In this document: positions 24,808 to 33,747 of the stretch, one piece after another | How positions within the stretch are numbered: the stretch's first letter is position 1 | How the letters are laid out: the number at the start of each line of letters is the position of its first letter | Origin: Microbacterium croceum | GTDB lineage: Bacteria > Actinomycetota > Actinomycetes > Actinomycetales > Microbacteriaceae | Direction: 5' to 3' | Assembly: GCF_023091245.1 (NCBI RefSeq) | Contig: NZ_JAHWXN010000001.1 | Coordinates: 124,001-188,000, forward strand | DNA: 64,000 bases | Made by a program: the position numbers and the translations under genes | The notes under the pieces: model-generated | Database searches by the model: none | The model's input: only the letters and a program-made list of their open reading frames with translations | What the model was told of the DNA's origin: nothing

Positions 24808-25803
24808 TCACTCGTAGAGAACTGCCGCGATCTTCGGGTCGTCGATGTTCGTCTTGTCGTACCAGTACGAACCGGTGTCGTAGAACTCCTCGACGTCCTT
24901 GCCGTTGGCGGCGTCGTACGCTGCCTGCACGACCTGTGCGCCGATGCCGATCGGGTCCTGCGTGATGGCGCCGGCCATCGTGCCGTCCTTGATCGCATTG
25001 ATCTGCGCTGCGCCGGAGTCGAAGCCGACGATCGTGAGCTTGCCCTTCTCGAGGCCGAGCTCGTTGACCGCGTTCACGACGCCGATCGCGGAACCCTCGT
25101 TGGTGCCGTAGATGCCCTTGAGGTCAGGGTGCGCCGCGATCATGGCCTTCGCGATGTCCGCCGACTTCAGGTGGTCGCCGTCGCCGTACTGGATGTCGAC
25201 GATCTTGATGTCGGGGTAGTCCGCCTCGATCTTCTCGACGAAGCCGTCACGACGCTCGACACCGGTCGAGTTGATCTGCGAGTGACCGACGATGCCGACC
25301 TCGCCCTTGCCGCCGATGAGCTCGGCCATGTGCTCTGCCGCCAGCGCGCCGGCGACCTTGCTGTCGGTGGCGGAGAGGCTCAGCCCCACGTCGCCATCGC
25401 ACGGTGCGTCGAAGTACACCACGGGGATGTCCTTGGCCTTGGCCTGCTCGAGCGGGGTAACGCAGGCCTCGGGGTCGAGGGCGGCGTACGCGATGGCATC
25501 CGGTCCCTTGTCGATCGCGGTCTGCAGCATCTGCAGCTGCGCGTCGATCTCGGTCTCGGCGGCGGGGCCTTCGAAGGTGATGTCGACGCCGAGCTCGGCG
25601 GCGCGCTCCTCCGCGCCCTTCTTGACGGCCTGCCAGAACTGGTGCTGGAAGCCCTTCGAGACGAGTGCGATGTACATCTTGTCGCCGCTGCCGCCGTCGC
25701 CACTGCCGGCGTCGCCGCCGCCCGTGTCGCCCGCGCATCCGGCCATGACGAGTGCCGCCGAGGCGACGAGTGCCGCGAATGCGGTCTTCTTGCCGAACTT
25801 CAT
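24808..25803 (-). CDS. Ribose-type ABC importer, sugar-binding lipoprotein
   Basis: A 331-residue periplasmic-binding-protein-like lipoprotein of the RbsB/pentose family. The signal peptide ends in the lipobox LVMAGC. A Gly-rich linker (GGGDAGSGDGGSGD) is followed by the two-lobe sugar-binding domain (ALVSKGFQHQFWQAVKKGAEE; KGIYGTNEGSAIGVVNAV). It is the last gene of the importer operon, 145 bp after the permease. Sugar specificity is not readable; the operators in front of the operon point to both the L-fucose and the TGTnATnACA regulons. Confidence 0.92.
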   Translation of the reverse strand: MKFGKKTAFAALVASAALVMAGCAGDTGGGDAGSGDGGSGDKMYIALVSKGFQHQFWQAVKKGAEERAAELGVDITFEGPAAETEIDAQLQMLQTAIDKGPDAIAYAALDPEACVTPLEQAKAKDIPVVYFDAPCDGDVGLSLSATDSKVAGALAAEHMAELIGGKGEVGIVGHSQINSTGVERRDGFVEKIEADYPDIKIVDIQYGDGDHLKSADIAKAMIAAHPDLKGIYGTNEGSAIGVVNAVNELGLEKGKLTIVGFDSGAAQINAIKDGTMAGAITQDPIGIGAQVVQAAYDAANGKDVEEFYDTGSYWYDKTNIDDPKIAAVLYE

Positions 25804-25947
25804 GGAAACTCCGTTGTTTGTGAGTGCCGACTGCGTCGACGGTGTGGACATACCTGGTGCTGTGTGCCGTGCGGATCGCTCCGCGGTCTCGGCTGGTGCC
25901 GATCGGAGGGTGGCGGGCACGGGTGCCACGCTCCGTGGTTCAGAGGG

Positions 25948-26982
25948 TCAGGTGCGGGTGCGGTTGCGCAGCGAGTCGAAGAAGACGGCGATCAGCACGA
26001 CGATGCCGACGACGATGTTCTGCCACTCGGACTGGATCGACAGGATGCGCAGGCCGTTGACGAGCACGCTCATGATGAGGGCGCCGATCACGGTGCCGAG
26101 GATCGATCCGCGGCCACCGAGCAGCGAGGTGCCGCCGATGATGACGGCCGCGATCGCCTGCAGCTCGTAGCCGGTGCCGATCTGCGGCTGCGCTGAGCCG
26201 AGTCGGGCGGCGATCACGACGCCCGCGATGCCGGTGAAGGCGCCGGCGAACATGTAGACGAGGATCGTCCAGCGACGCGTGTTCACGCCGGAGAGGCGGG
26301 TCGCCTCTTCGTTGGAGCCGATCGCGAACGTGTAGCGCCCCAGCAGCGTCTTCGACAGCACGAGCCAGGCGACGACCGCCAGGATGCCGGTGATGAGCAC
26401 CGCGTTGGGGAGGCCGGGGATCAGCGTGCCGATGGCGAAGGCCTGCTGGAATCCGTTGTCCGCCGCGAAGTAGATCGGCGCGACACCCGAGATCACGAGG
26501 GCCAGACCGCCGGCGATCATCATCATCGCGAGCGTCGCGATGAACGGGGGCAGCCGGAGGAAGGTGATGTTGACGCCGTTGATCAGGCCCATCAGCACAC
26601 CTGTCGCGATGCCGCCGATCACGCCGACCCACACGGGCAACCCCATCTTGGTGACGAAGACACCGGTCATCACGGCGGCCAGCGCCATGCCGGTGCCCAG
26701 CGACAGGTCGATGCCGCCGGTGATGATGACGAAGGTGGTGCCGAGCGCGAGGATCGCGATCACGGCTGTCGAGAGCAGAACGGTGGTGATGTTGCTCACC
26801 GTGAAGAAGCTGGGGCTGGCGATCGCGAAGAAGACCACCAGCACGACGAGCGTGCCGAAGGCGAGCGACTGCTGGGCCTGCTTCTTGAGGAACCCGACGA
26901 TGTCGCGCTTGTCGGTGTTCTCCGAGACCGCCGTCTGGATGATCGTCGTCGTCGACGATCCGGGCTGCTGTGGAGCGCTCAT
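25948..26982 (-). CDS. Ribose-type ABC importer, permease
   Basis: A 344-residue inner-membrane permease of the RbsC/XylH type with about ten helices. It has the typical segments GLPVWVGVIGGIATGVLMGL (in part) and the C-terminal RGSILGTVIGALIMSVLVNGL. Its start overlaps the ATPase stop by one base. It forms the channel for the binding protein at 24808-25803. Confidence 0.93.
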   Translation of the reverse strand: MSAPQQPGSSTTTIIQTAVSENTDKRDIVGFLKKQAQQSLAFGTLVVLVVFFAIASPSFFTVSNITTVLLSTAVIAILALGTTFVIITGGIDLSLGTGMALAAVMTGVFVTKMGLPVWVGVIGGIATGVLMGLINGVNITFLRLPPFIATLAMMMIAGGLALVISGVAPIYFAADNGFQQAFAIGTLIPGLPNAVLITGILAVVAWLVLSKTLLGRYTFAIGSNEEATRLSGVNTRRWTILVYMFAGAFTGIAGVVIAARLGSAQPQIGTGYELQAIAAVIIGGTSLLGGRGSILGTVIGALIMSVLVNGLRILSIQSEWQNIVVGIVVLIAVFFDSLRNRTRT

Positions 26983-28484
26983 CAGTCTTCCTCCCCGTGT
27001 GCTGCGAGTTGCATGATCTTCTCCTGGCTTGCTTCCTCGTTGCGGAGGGTTCCCGTGATCCGGCCGTTGGCGAAGACCGCGATGCGGTTCGCCACGCGAA
27101 GGATCTCCGGCAGCTCCGACGAGATGACGATGATGGATTTGCCCTGCTCGGCGAGCAGCTGCATGAGGCGGTAGATCTCTTCCTTCGCGCCGACGTCGAT
27201 CCCTCGGGTCGGCTCGTCGAAGATCAGGACGTCGCAGTCGCGCATCAGCCAGCGGGCGATGACGACCTTCTGCTGGTTGCCGCCGGAGAGCAGTTTGACG
27301 ACCTGGTTGACCGAGGGCGTCTTGACCCGCAGCTGCTGGACGTACTCCTTGGTGCGGTTCTTCGCCTTGCCGTCGCCCATCCAGCCGATGGCGTTGGCGT
27401 AGGAGCCGAGCGAGGCGAGCACCGTGTTGAAGGTGACGTCCTGCTCGAGCATGAGGCCGAGGAGCTTGCGGTCCTCGGAGAGGTAGCCGACGCCGTGCTT
27501 GACGGCATCCGCGGGCTGGCTGATCTTGGTCGCCCGCCCGCCGATCGTGACCGTGCCTCCGTCACGGGGGTCGGCGCCGATCACCGCACGAGCGGTCTCG
27601 GTGCGACCGGCGCCCATGAGACCGGCGAAGCCGAGGATCTCCCCCTTGTGCAGCTCGAAGGAGACGTCCTTGAGCAGCGCCTTGGTGGAGAGCCCTTCGA
27701 CCTTCAGCACGACGGGGTCGCCTTCATGTTCGCGCGCCTGCGGACGGGTTCCCTCGTCGATCGGACGTCCGACCATCATCTCGATGATCTTCGGGATGCT
27801 GACCTCGGACTTGTCGAGTGATCCGATGTATGTGCCATCGCGGAGCACGGTGACCCGGTCGGCGAGGCGACGCAGCTCGTCCATGCGGTGCGAGATGTAG
27901 ACGATGCCCGTCCCGCGCGCCTTGAGCTGCTCGATCAGTACGAACAGCGTCTCGACCTCGGAGTCGGTGAGCGCGGATGTCGGCTCGTCCATGATCAGGA
28001 CCTTGGCGTTGAACGACAGCGCCTTGGCGATCTCGACCATCTGCTGCTCGGCGACCGTGAGCTCCCCGACGAGCTGGCGGGGGTTCAAGCGGATGTCGAG
28101 GCGCGTGAGCAGCTCCGTGGTCTGCGCGTTGAGCTTGCGCTCCGACAGGAACGGGCCCGTCTTGGGCTCACGGCCTACGAAGATGTTCTGCGCGACGGTC
28201 AGATCCGGCATCAGGTTGAGCTCCTGATGGATGATCGTGACCCCCAGTTCCTGCGCCTGGAGCGGGCTGGTGAGCTCGACCTCCTGGCCCTCGAACGTGA
28301 TCGTGCCCTCGTCTTTGGTGTAGATCCCGGAGAGGATCTTCATGAGCGTCGACTTGCCGGCGCCGTTCTCGCCCACGAGCACGAGCACCTCGCCGGCGCG
28401 CACCTCGAGGTGCACATCCTTCAGCGCCTGCACACCGGGGAAGCCCTTGCTGATTCCCTCGACTCTGAGAATGGGATCGCTCAT
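26982..28484 (-). CDS. Ribose-type ABC importer, double ATPase
   Basis: A 500-residue RbsA-like protein with two fused nucleotide-binding domains. The first has a good Walker A GENGAGKSTLMK, and an LTVAEQQMVEIAKAL signature. The second has GLMGAGRTETAR as the degenerate P-loop, with LSGGNQQKVVIARWL and a Walker B LIFDEPTRGID, as is normal for this family. It drives sugar import. It is the first gene of the importer operon; two different operator types occur within 160 bp of its start. Confidence 0.94.
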   Translation of the reverse strand: MSDPILRVEGISKGFPGVQALKDVHLEVRAGEVLVLVGENGAGKSTLMKILSGIYTKDEGTITFEGQEVELTSPLQAQELGVTIIHQELNLMPDLTVAQNIFVGREPKTGPFLSERKLNAQTTELLTRLDIRLNPRQLVGELTVAEQQMVEIAKALSFNAKVLIMDEPTSALTDSEVETLFVLIEQLKARGTGIVYISHRMDELRRLADRVTVLRDGTYIGSLDKSEVSIPKIIEMMVGRPIDEGTRPQAREHEGDPVVLKVEGLSTKALLKDVSFELHKGEILGFAGLMGAGRTETARAVIGADPRDGGTVTIGGRATKISQPADAVKHGVGYLSEDRKLLGLMLEQDVTFNTVLASLGSYANAIGWMGDGKAKNRTKEYVQQLRVKTPSVNQVVKLLSGGNQQKVVIARWLMRDCDVLIFDEPTRGIDVGAKEEIYRLMQLLAEQGKSIIVISSELPEILRVANRIAVFANGRITGTLRNEEASQEKIMQLAAHGEED

Positions 28485-28542
28485 GTGCTCACCTGCTTCC
28501 TTGGAGGTTCCGTTGTGATGCCGGCAGTTCGGGCTGCCGTAA

Positions 28543-28553
28543 ACATCGGATCA
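28543..28553. promoter_or_regulatory. ACATCsGATsw operator candidate upstream of the importer
   Basis: The site ACATCGGATCA lies 59 bp before the importer ATPase gene. It matches ACATCCGATGT at 33679 and ACATCCGATCA at 36475, both within promoters of the L-fucose genes. The latter pair flank a FadR-type GntR gene, so this operon is probably in the same regulon. Confidence 0.5.
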
Positions 28554-28623
28554 ATTCTGTAGCCTACGCCGCATCATGCGCAAGTTGTATCTAAATGTAT
28601 CTAACGTCGGGTCGGATGGGAAG

Positions 28624-28639
28624 ACCTGTAATAACATCT
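28624..28639. promoter_or_regulatory. TGTnATnACA-type operator upstream of the importer
   Basis: ACCTGTAATAACATCT keeps the left arm ACCTGT and the core TGTAATAACA of the 19125 and 37975 sites, with a degenerate right arm. It is 140 bp above the importer start and 48 bp below the epimerase stop. A HutC-type GntR is the candidate binder. Confidence 0.45.
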
Positions 28640-28686
28640 TGGCCACAGGTTCCGATCCGGACCGGTTTCCGCCGCTTCCGGCGAAC

Positions 28687-29556
28687 TCAGTGCAGTCGGA
28701 TCGAGTCCACCGCGACGAGCTTGTCGCGGATGAACGCGTTCGCGTGCACCCCCAGTTCGGCGTTGTCCGTCCAGAGGTTGCGCCAGATGCCGAGCATCCG
28801 ACTCAGGTCCGGGGCGACCACGGCCGACGAGAACGACTCGAACACGATCGGACCGTCGTAGCCGATCCGACCGAGCGCCTTGAAGAACGTGTCGAAGTCG
28901 ACGGTTCCCGTACCGAGGTAGCCGCGGTGGCTCTCGCCGATGTGCACGTAGTGCAGGCTCGGCTCGGCATCCAGAACCGGCGCGAACATGTCCGACTCCT
29001 CGATGTTCATGTGGTACGTGTCGAGGTGGATGCCGAGGTTCGGACGATCGACCTCGGCGAGGTACTCGATCGCCTGCCGCGCGGTGTTCAGCACATTGGT
29101 CTCGTAGCGGTTCACGACCTCCAGGGCGACGGACACCCCTCGCGCGGCTGCATGATCGGCGACCTTGGCGATCGCCCGGCGACTGCTCACGAGCCCCGCG
29201 GGCGTGACCGGCTCCATGTACTTCTTCATGGCGCTGTAGATCACTCCGCAGAAGTGCTGTCCGCCCAGGTCGGCGAGCACGTCCACAGCCCGCAGCAGCA
29301 GCGCCTCACCCGCCGCGACGACGGCCGGATCGGAACTGGTGACATCGGTCGCCTCGGAGAGTCCGAGCGACGCGCTCACGGCGAGGTCGTGCTCCTCGAG
29401 CGACTCCTTCGCCGCCTGCACGTCGAAGGCGAACGGGTCCATGAGCGGGAACTCGATGAGGTCGAAACCAGCCTCTCTGGTCTTCTCCACCGAGAGCCGG
29501 ATGCCGTCGGCGTCGAAGTTCCCTGTCCAGACGAGCCCGTGGCAGCCGATGTTCAT
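28687..29556 (-). CDS. Ketose 3-epimerase-like TIM-barrel enzyme
   Basis: A 289-residue enzyme resembling D-tagatose/D-allulose 3-epimerases. The metal site reads ALEVVNRYE (Glu), IHLDTYHMNIEE (Asp), YVHIGESHRGYLGTGTVD (His) and VFESFS (Glu). The HLDTYHMN and GESHRG stretches are characteristic of this group. It would epimerise a free ketose at C3 in the cytosol. Start ATG 29556 follows GAGGGA. It is divergent from a LacI regulator; two perfect 14-bp palindromes lie between them, so this enzyme is probably the target. Confidence 0.85.
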   Translation of the reverse strand: MNIGCHGLVWTGNFDADGIRLSVEKTREAGFDLIEFPLMDPFAFDVQAAKESLEEHDLAVSASLGLSEATDVTSSDPAVVAAGEALLLRAVDVLADLGGQHFCGVIYSAMKKYMEPVTPAGLVSSRRAIAKVADHAAARGVSVALEVVNRYETNVLNTARQAIEYLAEVDRPNLGIHLDTYHMNIEESDMFAPVLDAEPSLHYVHIGESHRGYLGTGTVDFDTFFKALGRIGYDGPIVFESFSSAVVAPDLSRMLGIWRNLWTDNAELGVHANAFIRDKLVAVDSIRLH

Positions 29557-29600
29557 GAGATCCCTCGGAGGCGGGTGTGCGGCACCGTCGCCTCGATCAA

Positions 29601-29681
29601 TTGGCACGTGCCAAGTTGAGCTGGGTCACACGCTACGTCGGCCCGTGGCGACGTGTCAAGAACTTTCTTGGCACGTGCCAA
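29601..29681. promoter_or_regulatory. Two LacI operators TTGGCACGTGCCAA
   Basis: Perfect 14-bp palindromes TTGGCACGTGCCAA occur at 29601-29614 and 29668-29681, centres 67 bp apart, in the divergent promoter of the epimerase and the LacI gene. The CG-centred shape is typical for LacI-family sites. The second site overlaps a TTCTTGGCAC stretch likely used as a promoter element for lacI. Confidence 0.75.
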
Positions 29682-29749
29682 GTCTGCGCGATAGTGTGAT
29701 GCGGACCGCTCATCTGCGCACGTGCGGCCACCGAGACGAAGGAGTTCCG

Positions 29750-30751
29750 ATGCCCGCCAGCGTCAAAGACGTCGCCGCGCTCGCCGGGGTCTCCTCCTCG
29801 ACCGTGTCGAACTACCTCAACCACCCGCACGTGCTCGGCGAGGCCAGCCGGGAGCGCGTGCGTGCCGCGATCGCGCAGCTCGGCTACGTCCCCAACGAGT
29901 CGGCGCGCCAGCTGCGCGCCGGTTCCAGCAAGGCGCTCGCGCTGATCCTGCTCGACGCCTGGCTGCCCTACTTCCACGACCTGTCCCGCGGGGTCGAGGA
30001 CGTCACCCGCGAGGGCGGCTGGTCGCTGTTCTTCAGCAACAGCAACCGCGACAGCGCGCAGGAGCGGCGCAACATCGAGATGTTCGAGGCGCACCGGGTG
30101 CAGGGCATCGTGATCTACCCGCTCGACGACGTGGTGCCGCAGCTCGAGCGCCTCGCCGACCGCGGCATCCGCTCGGTGGTCGTCGGTCCCATCCGGCCCT
30201 CGTCGAAGGTGGCCTCGGTGCTCTTCGACGACGTCGGCGGCGGGCGCCTCGCCGGCGAGCACCTGCTGTCGATCGGGCGCCGACGGATCGTGTTCCTCGG
30301 CAGCCCGACCGTGAGCCAGTCGAACGACCGGCTGCAGGGCCTGCGCGAGGCCGTCGCGGGCTCCGACGCGTCGATCACCGTGCTCGACGTGCCGCACCTC
30401 ATCACCGAGGACGGGCTGCGCGTCGCCGAGCAGATCGTCGCGATGGCGCCCGAAGACCGCCCCGATGCCGTGTTCGCCGCGAACGACATGGTGGCCGTCG
30501 GCGTGCTCACGCAGTTCCTGCGCCACGGCATCCGCGTGCCGGAGGACATCGCCCTCGTCGGGTTCGACGACGTGGACCAGGCGCACCAGGGCGTGGTGCC
30601 GCTGACGAGCGTGCGTCAGCCCGGCTACGCGATCGGCCGCGCGGCGGGCGCCGCCCTGCTGCAGCAGCTCGCCGATCCGACCGCGCCGCCGCCCGCGCCG
30701 ACGCCGTTCTCGGCCGAGCTCGTGGTGCGCGAGTCGACCGTCGGGCACTGA
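29750..30751 (+). CDS. LacI family transcriptional regulator
   Basis: A 333-residue LacI/GalR protein: helix-turn-helix SVKDVAALAGVSSSTVSNYL, hinge PNESARQLRAGSS, sensor domain with FFSNSNRDSAQE and VGFDDVDQAHQGVVPLTSVRQP. The start ATG 29750 follows GAAGGAG. It faces away from the epimerase gene with twin operators in between, so it likely represses both itself and the epimerase. Confidence 0.9.
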   Translation: MPASVKDVAALAGVSSSTVSNYLNHPHVLGEASRERVRAAIAQLGYVPNESARQLRAGSSKALALILLDAWLPYFHDLSRGVEDVTREGGWSLFFSNSNRDSAQERRNIEMFEAHRVQGIVIYPLDDVVPQLERLADRGIRSVVVGPIRPSSKVASVLFDDVGGGRLAGEHLLSIGRRRIVFLGSPTVSQSNDRLQGLREAVAGSDASITVLDVPHLITEDGLRVAEQIVAMAPEDRPDAVFAANDMVAVGVLTQFLRHGIRVPEDIALVGFDDVDQAHQGVVPLTSVRQPGYAIGRAAGAALLQQLADPTAPPPAPTPFSAELVVRESTVGH

Positions 30752-30776
30752 TCCCGCCGGGGTGCCCGCGCCGCGC

Positions 30777-30884
30777 GTTCACAACTCCTCAAGAACTCTG
30801 CCACCCAGCCGTCAGGGCTCCGCCGCAGGGCACGACTCCGAGCCGACGGACCGAGCGCCCCGGGACTATTGAGGAGTTGTGAAC
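30777..30884. repeat. Dispersed inverted repeat, GTTCACAACTCC family, copy B (108 bp)
   Basis: Left arm GTTCACAACTCCTCAAGA, right arm TTGAGGAGTTGTGAAC. It fills the gap between the convergent LacI and fucU genes. The centre is unrelated to the other three copies. Confidence 0.85.
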
Positions 30885-30899
30885 ACCGCCCGCCAGCAC

Positions 30900-31319
30900 T
30901 CAGGCCGAGGCGTGCCCCACGACGCCCTTGCGCAGCAGCGCGTTGCCGTATTTGCGGGTCTCGCCCGTGCGCACCATGAGGTACGCGCTCTTCGCCACCT
31001 CGTAGTACGCGAAGCGCTCGACGAAACGGGTCGTGTCGAGCGTGGTTCCCGCGGCCGCCATGAGCTCGTGCTGCACGTCGAGCACGGCGCCGTCGGCCGA
31101 GGTCATCAGGTCGATGCCCGGCGCGTCGTCGAGCGGCAGCACGCTGCGGATCGCGGCCACGACCTCCGGCGTCGACGTGCCGGGCAGATCGACCACCCGC
31201 GCGCCGAGCGCCCAGGCCGGGAAGTGCGCGTCGGCGATCACCACGGAGTCGGAGTGCCCCATCCGGTCCAGGTGCAGCAGCAGCTCGCCGGTGAGCAGCG
31301 GATTGATTCCTTCGAGCAC
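30900..31319 (-). CDS. fucU: L-fucose mutarotase-like protein (RbsD/FucU family)
   Basis: A 139-residue protein of the FucU/RbsD fold that speeds anomer exchange of a free sugar. It keeps the FucU pattern GHSDSVVIADAHFPA with the conserved histidine, and the FAYYEVAKSAYLMVRTGE and YGNALLRKGVV stretches. The gene starts with GTG at 31319 behind GAGAGGAG. It lies 44 bp after the dehydrogenase in the L-fucose operon, matching a role in supplying the proper anomer to that enzyme. Confidence 0.85.
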   Translation of the reverse strand: MLEGINPLLTGELLLHLDRMGHSDSVVIADAHFPAWALGARVVDLPGTSTPEVVAAIRSVLPLDDAPGIDLMTSADGAVLDVQHELMAAAGTTLDTTRFVERFAYYEVAKSAYLMVRTGETRKYGNALLRKGVVGHASA

Positions 31320-31362
31320 GACGGCTCCTCTCTCGGTCGGGTCGGTCTGGTCGGATGCGGCC

Positions 31363-32343
31363 TCAGCGCGCGGGGATCAGTCTCTCGGCCGCCAGCTCCT
31401 GCCAGAGCGCGGTCGGGATATCGAGTGCCGCGTACTCCGCATTCTGCACCAGCTGCGCCGGACGGCTGCCGCCGACGACCACCGCGCGCACCTCGGCGGC
31501 CTGCAGCGGGAACTGGATCGCGGCCGCCGGCAGGGGCACGTCGTGTGCGGCGCAGACCGCGGCGATGCGCACCAGCCGGTCCCACAGCGCATCGGGCAGC
31601 TGGCCGTACTCGTAGCGCGCGTCGCGGCGGGGCTCGCTCGCGGCGAGCAGTCCGGAGTTGAAGACGGATGCCGCGACGATCCCGGTCCCGGTCTCCCGGC
31701 AGGCCGGCAGCACGTCGACCGCGGCGGGCTGTTCGAGCAGCGTGTACCGGCCGGCGACCATGATCAGGTCGAGGTCGGCCGAGCGCACGGCCGCGGCGAG
31801 CGCCTCCGACACCATCGATCCGATGCCGATCGCGGTCACGCCGCCCTCGTCGCGCAGCTGCTGCATCGCGGGCAGCGCCTCGGCGAGCGCGAGGTCGAGG
31901 TCGTGCCGCTCCGGGTCGTGCAGGTAGAGCAGGTCGATGCGCTCAATCCCCAGACGCTCGCGCGACTCCTCGACGCTGGCGCGGATGCCGTCGGCTGAGA
32001 AGTCCCAGACGCGCTGCAGGTCGTCCGGCACGTGGAAGTCGTTCGCGGTGTCGAGGCCTCCCGCGTGCTCCGGGTTCGGCCGCAGCAGACGCCCGGCCTT
32101 GGTCGACAGCACGTACTCCTCGCGGGGCTTGGTCTGCAGGAACGAGCCGAGCCGACGCTCGGACAGCCCGAGTCCGTAGTGCGGGGCGGTGTCGTAGTAG
32201 CGGATGCCGCTCTCCCACGCCGCGTCCAGCACGGCCCAGGACTCCTCATCGCTGAGCGGGCGGAAGAGGTTGCCGACGTTCGCGGCGCCGTAGCCGAGCG
32301 TCGGGATGCGAAGGCGGGGCGTACCGGACTCAGGCGACGACAT
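31363..32343 (-). CDS. L-fucose dehydrogenase-like aldo/keto reductase
   Basis: A 326-residue aldo/keto reductase of the D-threo-aldose/L-fucose 1-dehydrogenase type. The catalytic tetrad is recognisable: Asp in YDTAPHYG, Tyr of the same segment, Lys in STKAGRLL, His in LYLHDPER. It oxidises L-fucose to L-fucono-lactone with NAD(P). The ATG at 32343 overlaps the fuconate dehydratase gene by 14 nt; a GTG at 32349 is an alternative. Neighbouring lactonase, dehydratase, SDR and FAH enzymes complete the pathway, which is the main basis for the substrate call. Confidence 0.85.
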   Translation of the reverse strand: MSSPESGTPRLRIPTLGYGAANVGNLFRPLSDEESWAVLDAAWESGIRYYDTAPHYGLGLSERRLGSFLQTKPREEYVLSTKAGRLLRPNPEHAGGLDTANDFHVPDDLQRVWDFSADGIRASVEESRERLGIERIDLLYLHDPERHDLDLALAEALPAMQQLRDEGGVTAIGIGSMVSEALAAAVRSADLDLIMVAGRYTLLEQPAAVDVLPACRETGTGIVAASVFNSGLLAASEPRRDARYEYGQLPDALWDRLVRIAAVCAAHDVPLPAAAIQFPLQAAEVRAVVVGGSRPAQLVQNAEYAALDIPTALWQELAAERLIPAR

Positions 32344-33625
32344 GCGCACCCGTCCACGTGTAGGCGGCGATGCTCTCGGCCTTCATCTGCATGCTCGCGC
32401 CGGGCGCGGTCGGCGCCATGTAGGAGCCGCCCTGGATGTCGGTGGGGACGACGAAGTGCTCGTGCAGGTGGTCGACGAACTCGATCATGCGGCCTTCGCG
32501 CGTGCCGGTGACGGCGACGAAGTCGAACATCGACAGGTGCTGCACGGCTTCGCACAGACCGACGCCGCCCGCGTGCGGGCACACCGGCACCCCGAACTTC
32601 GCGGCGAGCAGCAGGTTGGCGATGTTCTCGTTCACGCCGGCGACGCGCACCGCGTCGATCTGCATCACCGAGATCGCGTCGGCCTGCAGCAGCTGCTTGA
32701 AGATCACGCGGTTCTGCGCGTGCTCGCCGGTGGCGACGCGGATCGGCGCGATGCCGCGGGCGATCTCGGCGTGGCCGAGCACGTCGTCGGGGCTCGTGGG
32801 CTCCTCGATCCAGGCGGGATGGAACTCGGCAAGGGCGTTCACCCATTCGATCGCCTCGGACACCTCCCAGCGCTGGTTCGCGTCGATCGCGATGGGGAAG
32901 TCGGGGCCGCACACCTCGCGCGCCTTGCGGAAACGGCGGATGTCGTCGTCGAGGTCGGCGCCGACCTTGAGCTTGATCTGCGTGAATCCGTCGGCCATGG
33001 CCTCGCGGGCGAGTCGTTCGAGCTTCTCGTCGGAGTAGCCGAGCCAGCCGGGGCTGGTGGTGTAGCCGGGGTAGCCGGTGGCGAGCAGCTCCTGCTCGCG
33101 CGCGGCACGGCCGGGTTCGGCCGCGCGCAGGATCTCGAGCGCGTCCTCGCGGGTCAGCGCGTTGGTGAGGTAGCGGAAGTCGACCAGGTCGACGAGCTCC
33201 TCCGGCGTCATCCGGGCGAGGAGCTGCCACAGCGGCAGCCCGGCGCGCTTGGCCTTGATGTCCCACAGCGCGTTGATGACCGCGCCGATGGCCATGTGCA
33301 TGACGCCCTTCTCCGGGCCGAGCCAGCGCAGCTGCGAGTCGCCGATGATGTCGCGGAAGGTGCCGCCCATGTCATCCAGCAGCGGCTCGATCTCGCGCCC
33401 GACCAGGTGTCCGGCCAACGCATCGATCGCGGCGACCTGCACATCGTTGCCGCGACCGATCGTGAACACGAACGCGTGTCCTTCGATGCCGTCGGCGGCG
33501 TCGGTGCGCACGATCACGTAGGCCGCGGAGTAGTCGGGGTCGGGGTTCATGGCATCCGAGCCGTCGAGACTGAGCGACGTGGGGAAGCGGATGTCGGTGG
33601 TGTCGAGTGCGACGATACGGCTCAC
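32330..33625 (-). CDS. fucD: L-fuconate dehydratase (enolase superfamily)
   Basis: A 431-residue enolase-superfamily dehydratase that removes water from L-fuconate to give 2-keto-3-deoxy-L-fuconate. Active-site landmarks follow the FucD order: KLKVGAD (Lys), AIDANQRW (metal Asp), [10 protein letters not shown] (metal Glu), TGEHAQNR (Glu), [14 protein letters not shown] and CPHAGGVGL (catalytic His). I chose the GTG at 33625 behind GAGAGGA. It opens the minus-strand operon with the dehydrogenase and FucU, and faces away from the FAH/SDR genes across a 122-bp promoter with an ACATCsGATsw site. Confidence 0.93.
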   Translation of the reverse strand: MSRIVALDTTDIRFPTSLSLDGSDAMNPDPDYSAAYVIVRTDAADGIEGHAFVFTIGRGNDVQVAAIDALAGHLVGREIEPLLDDMGGTFRDIIGDSQLRWLGPEKGVMHMAIGAVINALWDIKAKRAGLPLWQLLARMTPEELVDLVDFRYLTNALTREDALEILRAAEPGRAAREQELLATGYPGYTTSPGWLGYSDEKLERLAREAMADGFTQIKLKVGADLDDDIRRFRKAREVCGPDFPIAIDANQRWEVSEAIEWVNALAEFHPAWIEEPTSPDDVLGHAEIARGIAPIRVATGEHAQNRVIFKQLLQADAISVMQIDAVRVAGVNENIANLLLAAKFGVPVCPHAGGVGLCEAVQHLSMFDFVAVTGTREGRMIEFVDHLHEHFVVPTDIQGGSYMAPTAPGASMQMKAESIAAYTWTGAHVVA

Positions 33626-33678
33626 GGGGGTTCCTCTCCATGCACGGAGAAATCCCGTGCAGACCTCTTGGAGTGTAA

Positions 33679-33689
33679 ACATCCGATGT
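33679..33689. promoter_or_regulatory. ACATCCGATGT operator in the divergent fucose promoter
   Basis: A perfect 11-bp palindrome with a central C between fuconate dehydratase (minus) and the FAH gene (plus). The matching sites at 28543 and 36475 suggest one regulator, the FadR-type GntR at 36503. Confidence 0.6.
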
Positions 33690-33747
33690 CTATACTGTCA
33701 ACGAGACAGGCCGTCGCACGGCGGCTCCCCGACGAATCAGGAGAATC

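Noticed and set aside
24406..26196. A 596-codon plus-strand frame through the terminator and the binding-protein gene
   Set aside because: It runs through a hairpin terminator and antisense to a lipoprotein with a clear lipobox; no family features.
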